From Eucommia ulmoides (Eukaryota; Streptophyta; Magnoliopsida; Garryales; Eucommiaceae): DNA of 64,000 bases. Below, in pieces: positions 44,271 to 55,648 of the stretch. The position numbers and the translations under genes were made by a program. The notes beneath the pieces are model-generated. The model worked only from the letters and a program-made list of their open reading frames with translations. It was not told where the DNA came from and did no database searches. The stretch lies in contig CM028338.1 in NCBI GenBank assembly GCA_016647705.1, positions 9,671,240 through 9,735,239 of the forward strand, read 5' to 3'. Numbering within the stretch: the stretch's first letter is position 1; each line of letters starts with the position of its first letter.

Positions 44271-45565
44271 TGATATCTTAGAGGAAGCGCATAGCTTAGA
44301 ATACGAAATGCACTCAGGCAATACCAAAATGTATCAGGATCTGCAAAAAAACACTATTGGTGGAATGGAATGAAATGGGAGATTGTTGAATTGTTGCCAG
44401 GTGTCTCATTTGTCAGCAAGTCAAAATTGATCACCAATGTCCAGGTGGGTTATTACAGCCTCTACCTATTCTAAAGTGGAAATGGGAGTATATTACGATG
44501 GATTTTGTTTTGGGATTACCCCGTACTCAAAAGGGGAATAATTCCATCTGGGTGATCATTGATAGGCTTACTAAATCTGCTCATTTTTTTGGTCGTAAAG
44601 ATGATGTACTCTCTTGATAAGTATGCCCAATTGTAGACTGACAAGACTGTTTGGTTACATGAGGCGCCGATTCTACAGTGTCGAATAGAGATCCAAGGTT
44701 TATTTCGAAATTTTGACTGAGTCTTCAACTGCCTTAGGTACCGAGCTAGAATTTAGTACCGCTTTCCATCCGTAGATTGATGGTTAAATCAGAGCGTGCG
44801 ATTCGGATGTTGGAGGATATGTTAAGGAGTTATTTTCTGAAATTTCCTGGTAACTGGGATGATCATTTGACGTTGATGGAATTTACCTATAATAATAGCT
44901 ATCATTCGACAATCGAGATAGTACCGTGGGAAGCGTTGTATGAAAGGGATGCAAGACTCCAGTCCAACAAATTGAATTGTAGTGGGAGAAAAGGAATTAT
45001 TGATGCTGGATATAGCCCAAATGATGGTAGATAAGGTAGAAGGAATTCAGGAAGGATTAAGAACTGTTCAGAGTCGGCAAAAAAGCTATGCTAGCAGGCG
45101 TAGGGGAAAGTTGGAGTTTGAAGTGGGTGACCTTGTGTTTTGCATATATCCTCGTGGAAAGGCATAATGAGATTTGGGAAGGAAGAAAAGTTAAGTCCGA
45201 GGTGTATTGGTCCATACGAGATTTTAGAATAGGTTAGTACGACAGTTTATCGACCTGCCTTACCGCAAAAAAATTGTCTAGGCTACAAGACGTTTTCCAC
45301 GAGTCGATGCTTAGGAAATATGTGTCAGGTCCCTCGCATGTGTTGACTTCTCAACCAATCGAATTCGAAGAGAATTTTAGGTACGTTGAAGAGCCAATCC
45401 AGTTTTCGAATCGTAAAGATCAGGTGCTGCTAATGAAAATGATTCCATTGGTGAATGTGTTTTAGAGCAAACATTCCGTAGAAGAAGCGACGTGGGAGCG
45501 AGAAGCCGAGATGAAAGATAACTATCCGCCCAGTTATTCAATCAAGGTAAGTAAAATTTCGGGAC
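44271..45565 (+). pseudogene. Gypsy integrase and chromodomain-like tail
   Basis: Pieces in three frames: EEAHSLEYEMHSGNTKMYQDL (zinc domain His), CLICQQVKID (zinc domain Cys), TMDFVLGLPRTQKGNNSIWV (first catalytic Asp kept), NRDPRFISKF (second catalytic Asp read as Asn), TAFHP, stop, and ERAIRMLEDML (third catalytic acid region). SYHSTIEIVPWEALYE, FEVGDLVF and DVFHESMLRKYV follow. The end, SKHSVEEATWEREAEM, is the short chromodomain-like motif of Tekay elements that guides integration to heterochromatin. At least four frameshifts. Confidence 0.83.
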
Positions 45566-45590
45566 AAAATTTCTTTTAGAAGGGAAGGGT

Positions 45591-47284
45591 TGTAAACCCC
45601 TAAATTCTACATATGCATAATCCTTAGCTGCATTTAGAATATTTAAAAATAATCGGGTAAAATGTGTTAATTAATATTTATTTAAAATTTTAGGGGTGAT
45701 TTTATAGTTTTAAGAATATCAATTTATGATTTGGGTTTAAATCAAAAACTTAAAGATAATTTAGGGGGATATTTATGTAATTAAAACTAAATTAAATAAT
45801 ATATATATTGGGATAAGATCAAGATGGCAGGATGACATGAAATCCTTCCAGGTATATATATGTATATACGTACACACGTCACACCGCACGGAGAAGGGGG
45901 GAGAAAACAGAGAGGAATGAGAGAGAAAAACATAGGTCCGGTGGGTGTGTCGTCGCCGGTGGTGCAAGTGATCGGAGGGTGTATCCTGCTTTCTATCAAT
46001 TGCGTTTGTGTGTGTGTGTATTCTGTTGTCAGTTGGGTATGTGCGTATGTGTACTCTGTTTTTGCCGACTATGGGTATGTGTGTGAGTCCTCATCGGTTG
46101 CGTGCGTCGATTATCGGACGATTGTGTGCATATGTGTGTCGTTTGGTCGGATGGTGTGTGTGCATGGGTGATCGGTGTATACGTCTAATTGTTGATTATT
46201 TGGGGTTGTAGTGTACATATGCTTATTGTTGAGGAAGGACAGCGAGTGAGGTTGCCGGAGCTGGTGAGGAGAGAGAGGGAACGGCCATCCAGAAACTGAA
46301 CAGAAAACAGAGCAAACGAGGAAGACGACTGTCACCGCGGCGATGGGGATTCAACAACAAAACAGAAGCGGAGAAGAGAAAAAAAGAGAAGAGAAAAAGA
46401 AGAGAAAAAAACAGAAGAAAAAATAAAATCAAACAAAAATCCAAAACCTAATTTCTTGGCTTGCGAACGATTCGGAGCAGGTTCACAGGTGCCAGCGTCC
46501 CAGTAGGTTTTGGACAGCGACAATTTTACAGGACAAAAATCGAGATGAGTGTATTGTCTTCTATATAAATTACAAATTTTATTTTCGTATAAATTATGAA
46601 AAATGTGTTTATTTAAAAAATGGACGAATTTGCAAGTTATATGGATCAAGTTGATTTTAAAAGTGGGAAAAAAATGATTTTTGGATCGATGGGTTGGTTT
46701 TAAAGGTAGGAAAATAATTTTTAGATCAAGTCAATTTGTAAGGTGGAGAGTGATGTTTGGTCCGACTATTCCATAGTATTCTTCCCGCAAGGGATGTAAA
46801 TTTTCTTCTCATAAGGGATGTGGATTTTCTTTCCGCAAGGAATGTGAATTTTCTTCCCGCAAGGGATGTAGATATTCTTCCCACAAGAGATGTAGATATT
46901 CTTCCCGTAAGGGATGTGGATATTCTTCCCACAAGGGTTGTAGATTTTCTTCCCGTAAGGGATGTGGATTAACCTGTCAGAGGGTGCAAACCCTGCGGGT
47001 GGTCCGGTATCGTTGCAACTCTCAATCGTGAGGTAAAAACGATCCCATGGTTTGTAGGAAAGGGGTATGGTGTATTTTACTATGAACTGTCTGGATGGAT
47101 TCAATTTGGATATGTTACTTTAAAATGAATTGGCATATATATATTATTTTGGTTGCACTAGTTGACTTAAAATGTTTGAACGGGTCGATTTTAAAATGTT
47201 TAGACTGGCTGTTTTAAAATATCTGGATTGATTGATCTAAAATAATCGGGTTGATTGATTTAAAATATTTGGATTGAATATTTT

Positions 47285-47350
<66 letters not shown>

Positions 47351-47940
47351 CTATTTCATTGGTGACAGGGAAATTGGATTTCCGTACGGTGGGTAATTAT
47401 ATTGTATTTGTATTGGGTGTTTTAAATATACTATTTCTTTACATTGATCACAGTGGGAAACAGATTCCGAATATGGTGTGTGATATATGGTATTGTTGTT
47501 ATATTGTTTCATTTCATTGGTGGCAGCGGAACCGGGTATGTGATTGTATAATATTGTATTCTCGAAACGTGGTGTTTATTATTCATACTTGATCCATAAA
47601 ATGTTTTTATTTATAAAGACAATACACCAATAAAAATTTTTGGTTTCAGGTACCCCGGCTAGGAGTTGGTCCACTACTGGCACTAGGGAGAGTCCGGAGG
47701 TAGTGTCGTGTTAGAGGTGAGTTGGTCAGACGTGAACCATGGAAGGTTCTGGTATTTTGGGGTTTTTGGTTGTGGATTTTCGGGACAGGTGTGCTCCCAA
47801 ATTCTGGGAACAGGTATATCTATAGTTTTGAGGAAAAAATTTACAGTAGTGCGAGTGTGTATATATATTTGTTTGTTGGGATATTTGTGGATGGGTCTGG
47901 TAACGTCGGGTCGACGTCACGCCTGGGGTGAGGTATGACA
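45591..47940 (+). repeat. Gypsy 3' LTR, 2.35 kb
   Basis: It begins TGTAAACCCCTAAATTCTAC after the purine tract and ends GAGGTATGACA. It is collinear with the 5' LTR but longer, because of an expanded 24-bp array (46779-46975) and a (TA)n tract (47287-47346). Confidence 0.92.
46779..46975. repeat. 24-bp tandem array, about eight units
   Basis: The unit is ATTCTTCCCGCAAGGGATGT followed by GGAT. The 5' LTR has two units at the same place. The 24-bp length keeps all frames open, which explains repetitive open frames here on both strands. Confidence 0.92.
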
Positions 47941-47945
47941 TATAT

Positions 47946-49869
47946 TGTCTTGCTTAGTACCTTCTCTCTTACAAAATGATAGTCTACCTCAATGCGCTTT
48001 GTTCGAGCATGGAAGACAGGATTAGCAGCCAAAGTTAGGGCAGATTGGTTATCATACTATAGGACAGGAGTAGAGACATCTTGTATCTGTAAGTCTTTTA
48101 GAAGATACATCAACCACGTAATTTCAGAATTTTCTTGTGCTATTGCCCTGTACTCAACTTCTGTTGAAGATCTAGACACAGTGGGTTGCTTATTGGATAA
48201 CTAGGGCACTAGATTATCTATGAACAGTACACAATACCCTCCAGTACTCTTTATGTCCATTTGATCACCAGCCCAATTTGAGTCTATAAAAGCTTGGAGT
48301 TCAAGATAGTTTTGCTTGAACTGAAGGCTATAGGAAAGTGTTTCCTTTTTAGGTATCGAATGATCCTTTTGATAGCTTCAAAGTGCTTATATGTAGGAGA
48401 GTGCATGAACTAATATACTGGGTTAACTACAAAGGAGATGTCTGGTCTAGCAGTAGTTAGGAAATTCAAAGCCCCAACTATACTTTCTGAACTTGGTAGG
48501 ATCCTTATAGGGAACTTCATCATTCACTAAGGAAGTTGCACATTTTCTTAGAGTAGGAGTAGGAGCAGGTTTGCAATGAGTCATTCCAGACTTCTTAAGT
48601 AAATCAATGCAGTACTTGGTTTGATGAAGCAGAAACCCTATGACATTGTATTGAACCTCCAATCCAGAAAATAGGACAAGTTTCCTAAGTCTTTCATTGC
48701 AAAGGCTTCATTCATTTCCTTAACCAGTTGAGCAATAGCTTGGTTACTATTCCCACTCACTAGGATACCATCAACATAGACAACAAGTATTACAATTTTC
48801 CTCTTTCTATTCTTCACAAAGAGAGATAATTTTGCATTTCTAGTAACAAAACCATAATTGTGAGAAAAAAATATTGTTCAACTTTGCGAACTAAGCACGG
48901 AGAGCTTGTTTTAGAACATAGAGAGATTTTTACAACTTCCAAACATGGTGTGGATGTTAAGAATCCACAAAGCCCTGTGGTTGTGTCATGTTTACCTCAT
49001 CTTCTAAATCACCATGAAGGAAGGCATAAGAGACATCTTACTATTTGATTTCCAAATGCTGGTGTAGTGCAAGAGAGATAAGAACTTTAATCGTAGGATG
49101 CTTGGCCACTAGGCTAAATGTCTCAGTGTAGTCAATACCTTCTTGTTGTATGAAAACTTTAAAGTGACTAGTCGGACTTTGTATCACACTATAATACTAT
49201 CTGGGTTCTTTTTCAATTTGTAAACCCATTTACACCCAATAGGTTTTATACCAGGAGAATGTGATACTAATGTTCAAGTATCTTGTTCGGTAAGAGGGTA
49301 AACTCACTGAGCATGGCGGCTTGCCATTGGGGAAGCTGATAAGCCTCATGATATGCTATTGGTTCCGTCTCAAGGTCACTACCGGTAACAATATTGGCAT
49401 ATTTAGGATTTAGTTTGGCAATACCAACTCTGGATCGGGTAACCATGGGGTGATGGGAGAAAGTTTGTAAGAGAGAAGGTATGGAGTATTCTGGAGGCAA
49501 TGAGTGGGATGATGAGGATGATAAAGAGTTTGGAGATGACGGTGATGAAGAAATTTGAATAAGAGTATTCAGTGATGGTGAAGAGAATGATAGAGAAGTG
49601 AGAGACTCAAAAGAGGATGGGACAGTAAGGGAAGGATGTATGGAAGGTGGCTGAGTGAAGAGAAGTCATGAGACAAGAATATATGGATGAAGGACACTTG
49701 CTCGGAGGATTGATATGAAATGTGATGAGTAAGGGAGTCTTAAAGTGGAAAGATGTGTTCATGAAACTTGATATGTCTAGACACATGTACCCTGTGGCTC
49801 TAAAGATCAAGGCACCTATACCCTTTAGTTGTAGAGTAATATCCAATGAAAATACATGGGGTGAACTTG
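47946..49869 (-). pseudogene. Copia (minus) RT and RNase H
   Basis: Read on the minus strand: pieces before RT (RVGIAKLNPKYAN, EPIAYHEAYQLPQW near 49330-49440), GCKWVYKLKKNPD (49215), and the catalytic box YVDGILVSGNS (about 48760), where the second Asp of YVDD is Gly. YNVIGFLLHQTKYCIDLLKKSGM, GALNFLTTARPDISF, RSSTEVEYRAIA, YDNQSALTLAANPVFHARTKRIEV and REKVLSKTIY follow, then the gypsy target site. There are many stops and frameshifts. Gly in the catalytic box alone would inactivate it. Confidence 0.82.
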
Positions 49870-51268
49870 GAAATAGGTGTAATTTACCTATCTATTTCCA
49901 AACCAAACTTGTTAGTTTTCGAGTGTTATTATAGTATTTTTAATACGTTTTTATTTGTTTTGTAATAAATCAGGTGTTTGGGGTAAAAAGTGATGAAAAC
50001 GGATCATAAATGACCAAATCAGATCAAGAGTGGTGGAAGAACGGTGAAAATGAGCAAAAAAGGCAAAATTTAGAACCTGCAACCCATCATCGCAGTAATA
50101 AAACCACTACCGTGGCAGTCAAAATAAAGAGAGGCACCAAAATCTTCTGATTGCTTACCACCATAGTGGTGAAATAACAGGAAACTCTCTACTTCCACCG
50201 TTGCATCCACCGCCACAGCGGTGACACTGCCGAATACCCACCGCCGCAGCGGTGACCCTTACAGCTGTAAAGTAGATTTTTAGATATTTTGTTCCCTTTA
50301 TCTTCCTCCATCCTCTCCAATTCAACAAGGAGAGATCATATAGGATTAGAATAGCTTAGAGAGAGTTTTGGGGAGTGCTCAACCAAATCCGAAGGAGAAG
50401 AACACAAAGCGAATAAGGAGAAACGATCTTAGAGCGATTTTAGCGGTGGATCTTCGGAATACGACTAAGTTACTTCGTTTCTTTCTTTATTTTCTTAACT
50501 TTGGTAGTTGGTTTGAGCATGTTTAGCTCGTTTCTTATTGTATAAACGGTTATGGCCATGAGCTAAACTTGGATTATTTATGGGATCAATATAGTAAATG
50601 AAATCGTTGTTTGTTTGAGTTGTGTTTCTTTAACGGTTGTTCTTTACTAATTTGATTGTGTTTACCATTTTGTCATGTTTATATGCTTGTTTATATATAT
50701 TGAGAAATCGGGGTTTGATAGTCGGGAGAGGTAACACCGAATTCGGACTAGGGTTAAACACAATGCAACGATCTAATAACCCAGGAGAAAGTTAGAAAGT
50801 GTGCAATCAATGACGTTGGGGCAAGACTCATGTGACTATGTGTTCGAAAAAATGCTAGAGGGGGACTTCGGCGTTAACGCGAAGTCACATATTCATTCAC
50901 TTGTCACTCACGAGAGGGAGTGAATGAGTTTATGATACAGAGATTTTCAGATAGGTCGAATATTGTTATTGATAACTAAACGAAACCAAACACATTTTGT
51001 AAACGAAGTTAATCCTTAGATAATATATTCCCCTAAACATCTCAATATAGTAATATAATTTAATTAGTATAATTAGTTAATTATATTAGTATTTATTAAT
51101 TATAAACCATTTTTTATCACCTAAATAAAATTAGATTATGATAATTACGGTACTCGATAATAATGTCAATCAATTCTTATGGATACGATAACCCTTACTC
51201 TTCCCACTTTACTAAAACTTAACCCATACACTTGCGATGAAAGTAGTGACATAATTGCGCGCTACCAC
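49870..51268 (+). mobile_element. Solo LTR of the Athila-like family in the copia element
   Basis: It starts GGAAATAGGTGTAATTTACC and ends TTGCGCGCTACCA, both degenerate versions of the family ends. CTTG or ACTTG flanks both sides (49865-49869 and 51268-51272). Its palindrome cluster (50080-50275) is of the CCGC(C/A)GC(A)GCGGTG kind. The blocks GATCTTCGGAATACGACTAAGTTAC and GACGTTGGGGCAAGACT are shared with the other LTRs. It splits the copia frame between integrase and RT. Confidence 0.78.
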
Positions 51269-51271
51269 TTG

Positions 51272-52470
51272 AGTTGAAGTTTGTGTTTTTAATAGGGTGT
51301 AATCCAGGGAAAACACAAACAACCAAAGACTTGAGCATAAATACTTTGGTATGGGGATTTGTACTAGAGCAAAATTTTAGGAAGTCTATTGATTAGATAG
51401 TTGGAAGTGGATAATGCATCTAACCAATATTTAAGAAAGATATGGGCTTATTGAAGAAGAGCAACAATGGTTTCAATCAAATTTCTGTGTTTTCTTTTGA
51501 CAAAACCATTTTGTTCAGGGTTGTAAGGGCATGTGGTTTGGTGAATTGTGCCCTACGAAAGTAGAAATTCAATAAAGTGATGATTTAGGTACTCGCCACC
51601 ATTATTAGTCTTGAATTTGTGCACAACACTATTAAATTGATTCTCAATAAGGGCAGTGAAGTGACAATAACTTTGATAGGCTTCTGATTTTAATTTGAGA
51701 CGATAGGGCCAACAGAATCGAGTAAAATCATCCACAAATAAACTATAATATCTGAATTCCTTAAAAGAAATGAGCAAAGAAGGTCCACATACATCTGAAT
51801 GTACTAGCTCAAAATGGCTTGTACTTCTTGAGGAAGAGAGAGGAAAAACAAGCTTTTGGCTCTTGGTTGTAGCACAAGTCACACACACAATTTTTTTTAG
51901 AAGACAATTAAACTTTAAGGATTTACTTAAGTACTTGCAGAATTTAGCGGATGGATGGCCTAGCCTTAAGTGCCAGAGTGGAGGAGCGCTATTGAAACAT
52001 GGACATAAAAAAGCAGCCTTGTGCAAGAAGACATGATTACTCGATTTGATAGGGTAGAGACCTTGATTAGAAGGGCCCTGAAATAGGACCCGCTTGGTGG
52101 AATTGTCCAGAATTTTGAAGCCCTTGGAGGAAACCAAAATAGAGTAGTGATTATCATATGTGAATTTATGAACTAACAAAAGGTTAGAGCTGACGGAAGG
52201 AACAAAGCGAACATTATGAAAAATGAATTTATGTTTAGGAGTAAGAATGTTACCATTTCCAGAATTTTGGATTGCCAAATATTTGTCATTTCTAACCATG
52301 ACTTGTTCAATATTTTCATAAGTATGAGCCAAATTGAGCTGAGCCATGTCATTGGTCAAGTGATTGTTGGCTTCTGAGTCAAGAAACCAACCATTTTCAG
52401 GATTATAGCCAATAGCAATATGAACTTGAGCCTGAGGTTTCGAACTCTAATAACTGTTATCATGCCTCAA
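51272..52470 (-). pseudogene. Copia (minus) protease and integrase
   Basis: The minus strand: WFLDSEANNHLTNDMAQ is the protease active-site strand, with Glu in place of Gly in DSGA. An open frame of 268 codons follows (52359-51553), with PPLWHLRLGHPSAKFC and CVTCATTKSQK (HHCC zinc domain), FELVHSDVCGPS (first catalytic Asp), FVDDFTRFCW, and TNNGGEYLNHHF, where the second catalytic Asp is Asn. NPEQNGFVKRKHRNLIET after a stop supplies the third acid. The later part ends at the solo LTR. Confidence 0.88.
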
Positions 52471-52479
52471 ACAACAATC

Positions 52480-53352
52480 AAAGGCATTATGATTAGGTTT
52501 TTCACAAAATTGGCAGTAGATTTTTGCCCTTTTATTTTCCTTAAATCCTTTTTCTTGATGTTGTCTATTCTGGTAACCATTGTAACCAAATCCTCGATTG
52601 TTACTGTTTTTGCCACCTCTCCCTTTTCGAACATTTCTTCCACTTCGCCCTCAAGAACCATAACCTTCAGGTTGATAAGTGTTGTATGTTTGATATACTG
52701 TAAACTATTGTTCAATGTTATTGAATGTACTTTGAGGCTGCACATGATCTTCTTCTGAGAAGAGCATTGCATTAACTTGTTTGATGGTCAAGGGTTTCTT
52801 CTTGGATCGAATGTAGGTTTTAATGGAATCATATTCTCGAGGTAGGCCATTCAAGGTGTAACATATCAAGTCCTCATCATCAAGGGCAATGGTTTTGACA
52901 CTAGAAATATTGTCGATAATATTGTTAATTTGCACAATATATTCTAGCAGGGAAGCTTTACCCTTTTTGTTTTTTTTACATGTGTTTTGGATAGAGAATT
53001 AAATCTTTTCTTAAGTTTACTCCATACATCAAATGTGTGGGAGAGATTAAGAACAAGTGGCAGAATAGATCTTGAAATAGTAGACATGATGTCGGTGTGA
53101 AGATGTTTATCAATGGTAATCCACTTGAGATAAGCGGGATTGTCGTCTTATTTCCTAACAATGTATGTGGTATGCGATAGTGGGCATGGTGTTTTCCCAG
53201 TAGCATAGTAAAACAAATTGCTAGTATCTAAGGCATTCTTCACTTGTGTGTGCCAAACTATGTAGTTTGTCGTGTCTAATTTGACATTAATTAAGGCACT
53301 CAAGTTTCAGGCCAAAAACGACAACTCAGTAGGTAATTTGTTTGCTGCCATG
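52480..53352 (-). pseudogene. Copia (minus) gag
   Basis: The minus strand starts MAANKLPTELSFLA at 53352, then a stop where another residue is usual, then LINVKLDTTNYIVWHTQV (UBN2-type gag). IALDDEDLICYTLNGLPREYDSIKTYI (52935-52705 frame), SEEDHVQPQ and the zinc knuckle CQFCEKPNHNAFDC (about 52520-52480) follow. At least one frameshift near 52975 and several stops. Gag would form the element's particles. Confidence 0.85.
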
Positions 53353-54081
53353 ATTGAATATCAAAGAATTGATAATGGAAAGATGAATTAGCACACAAAA
53401 ATGTATTGGGATGATAACAAAAATGGTTGTATTGGGCTGGATCTGCTCTGGAAAGGTATTGGGTTGAAAAAAAATAGTTGAGAATATAGGGAAAATTCTG
53501 CAACAAGCCAATGCTAATGTAACACGCGAACCAGAGCCTTGAGATATCAGTGCCTTTATGACACGAGTATGCTGCCTTTGTGACATGCATAAACAATACC
53601 TTTTCTATGTACCTCAATGGCACATGAGAACCAACAGATTTTGAAAGCAGATTTGCGAGAAATACCTGATTCAAAAGTTGATTAATCACCAACAATCCTG
53701 AAGCGAATGCTGATTTCACCGACGATGGTGGAGACGAAGGCCTATTTCACATTTATAGAGCGAGCCACAGAGACCAGTGACGATGATGATTAAGATGCAT
53801 CATCACAACCACGTTCTTTGATCGATTATAAATTGAAGTATATTTTCACCATCAAGTAGTAGTGCGCAGAACCACAAAAATAATTTAACCAACTGAAGAA
53901 TAATTTCACCAACAGGCTAGATCTAATTACAACTTTGAAGACAACAAAACCACTAAGAAGCAGCAGCGAGCAGCGAGAGAAGGCGTGAACAATGGAGGAG
54001 CTCCAATTGGAAGTGGCGGGAAATTTTTTTATTGGGAATTTGTTTTTTTAATGGATCATTGCTTATTGATGTGAGTCAATA
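53353..54081 (-). other. Copia (minus) 5' leader
   Basis: This is the untranslated stretch between the primer site and the first gag Met. Open frames on this strand (about 139 codons) lack any known motif. Sequence GCAGCAGCGAGCAGCGAG near 53960 is a short repeat. Confidence 0.6.
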
Positions 54082-54093
54082 GCTCTGATACCA
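54082..54093 (-). other. Primer-binding site, initiator Met tRNA (copia, minus)
   Basis: The minus strand reads TGGTATCAGAGC, a perfect match to the complement of the initiator-Met tRNA 3' end, directly after the LTR. Confidence 0.93.
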
Positions 54094-54096
54094 TCT

Positions 54097-54343
54097 TGAG
54101 ATGGAATAGAGAAATAAATAAAAATAAATTTAAAGAAGAATTCAGGAAACATGAGGTTATCTTTTAGATTTATCTCTCCAACTTTTCTTATCTTCAAAAA
54201 ACTGATTACATTCTACTATTTATATAAGATTTGCATGCATATAGCATGAATGATGAAATAAAATGTACATGACATGTAACAAACTTTATTCTTGCTAAGC
54301 TGGTATAGAACCTTCATCTGGTATGGCAGACATTATGTTATCA
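54097..54343 (-). repeat. Copia (minus) 5' LTR, 247 bp
   Basis: On the minus strand it runs from TGATAACATAATG to ATTCCATCTCA. It is homologous to the 3' LTR at 30484-32381. A TATA-like CTTATATAAATAG lies on the minus strand near 54222-54234. The 3' LTR ends ...CAAGACA, and this copy seems to have lost the last bases next to the primer site. Confidence 0.88.
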
Positions 54344-55648
54344 TTGAGTTCTTTATCTAAGGCGCTCATTGTTCATGTCATCAGTCTAGGTTTTGCTATC
54401 AATTTATTCTAATCATTTTCAATGAATCCTGGTGAAATTGTTCCAAGTTATTATTTTTATTTTCTTATATTATTTTGATTAATTACTTGGATAAGATATT
54501 TGAAAAAAAAAAAATCATTTTCGAACTTAATTCTTGAAAAAAATTTAAACGATTTTTTAATTGAGAAATCTAATTGCATGTTACTTGTGTGATACCCATT
54601 GTTTTTTATAATCGAATTTATTTGCCTCACATTGTATTTATCACATAGTTATTATCCATGACATTAATTAAGTATATCTTTATTTAGGTGGTTGAAGATT
54701 CTTGTAGGAAGAATCGTGTTATTTTTCTATTTGTGAATTTAAGTGGATTATACACATTTGGGTCGGTGTTTAATTAGGCTAGATAGGATTTTGATCTTTC
54801 TGTAAAAAAATATTAGGGTTTGATCTTTGTCCAGCAAAAAGATTAGGTTAGTATTTTCCCTTGAAAAGATTAAGTTTTAATTCTTCCTGAAATTGAATTA
54901 AGTGTGATTTTAAAGGTTCTTCCCAAGCCTGTGAAAAAAGATAAGTTAGAAAGTGATAGGTTGATATTGAGCCTGTGAAAAGAATCAGAGTTGTAAATGT
55001 TAATTCTGAGTTTGCGAAAAGAATCAAGATAGTTAGGGTTTGATTCTGAGCCTGGGAAAAGAATTAGGATAGTCTTCAGCCTATAAAAAGATTGTAAGGG
55101 TTTGGTTCCTACCTGTGAAAAGAATTAGGGGTTTAGTGGATTGCGAATCTCCTTGGATTTCGGGCACTGGATGTAGTTGTGTATTGTATTGTTTTAATTC
55201 TGGCTATTTGGGTGTATATCTAGATAAACACATTTCTGCTGTGTAACATGATAATAATAGATTTAGGAGAATCGGTTATTTGTGTTTGAATTAATTATTT
55301 AAATTTTTATAACTACCGAATTTATCCTCCCTCTTAGGTAGATCCTTGAGCCAACAGATTTGGTTCCTACCTGGGAAAGGCATCAGGGGATTAATGGATT
55401 GCAAAAGCCCTGTGGAGTTCGGGAGACTGGATGTAAGTAAGAGTAGCTTACTAAACCAAGATAAATCATTGTGTGTTGCTTTGTTATATTTATGTCGTTT
55501 GGGTGTGCACTTAGTTGAGCACGTTTCCGCTAATTAACAAAATAGTAATCAATTAGGAAAACTAATAACTTGTGTGTTAAAGATTTAATTATTTAAATTT
55601 TTATAACTACCCAATACACCCTCTCTTGGGTAGATATTTGGGCCAACA

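Larger units (their letters stand above)
33574..47940 (+). mobile_element. Tekay-like Ty3/gypsy chromovirus, degenerate
   Basis: Its 5' LTR (33574-41848) is split by the gag-only element. It is followed by an iMet primer site, a deleted gag region, a pol region in gypsy order (protease, RT, RNase H, integrase, chromodomain-like tail), a purine tract AGAAGGGAAGGG (45579-45589) and the 3' LTR (45591-47940). It is flanked by TATAT (33569-33573 and 47941-47945). The RT words ([24 protein letters not shown]) and the SVEEATWERE tail fit the Tekay/Del lineage. It lies within the RNase H of the minus-strand copia element. It is inactive: gag missing, more than ten stops, several frameshifts. Confidence 0.88.
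30484..54343 (-). mobile_element. Copia retrotransposon (minus), host of several insertions
   Basis: On the minus strand: 5' LTR (54343-54097), iMet primer site (54093-54082), gag, protease, integrase, RT, RNase H (broken at 47945 by the gypsy element and resumed at 33573), purine tract GAGGGAGGG (32382-32393), and 3' LTR (32381-30484, itself interrupted). Flanks CATTG at 30479-30483 and 54342-54346 look like a target duplication, overlapping the terminal CA at the right end. Removing it rebuilds the S4 LTR. The lineage is copia, nearest to RE1/Retrofit-like elements by gag and integrase words. All frames carry stops. Confidence 0.85.
19554..55356 (+). mobile_element. LTR S4 (TGTTGG family) holding S1, the Helitron and the copia element
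   Basis: It begins TGTTGAACCTAATATTTTGATG and ends GATCCTTGAGCCAACA. Its own sequence is 19554-19809, 26564-27147, 30317-30483 and 54347-55356. The order of the pieces matches the uninterrupted copy S3 (24364-26496) throughout. It carries a palindrome cluster of GTCAAC/GTTAAC type at 26700-26885 and, near its 3' end, an array of short units around AGCCTGTGAAAAGAATTAGG (54790-55110). No internal retrotransposon domain accompanies it, so it is a solo LTR. Confidence 0.8.
18765..55648 (+). mobile_element. Outer LTR S5 (TGTTGG family), split by nested insertions
   Basis: Sequence from about 18765 to 19553 and from 55362 to 55648 forms one LTR 3' half in plus orientation. The word GTAAGGGTTTGGTTCC is rebuilt across the gap, and the end reads GGGTAGATATTTGGGCCAACA. 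The gap is filled by S4 (19554-55356) with flanking GGTTT / GATTT. The LTR 5' part is missing before 18765. What follows 55648 is a gag-like frame, so S5 may be the 5' LTR of that element. Confidence 0.7.

Noticed and set aside
46726..47104. Repetitive frames of GRISTSL and GKNIYIPC type
   Set aside because: They are readings of the 24-bp array in the gypsy 3' LTR and are absent from the shorter array in the 5' LTR.
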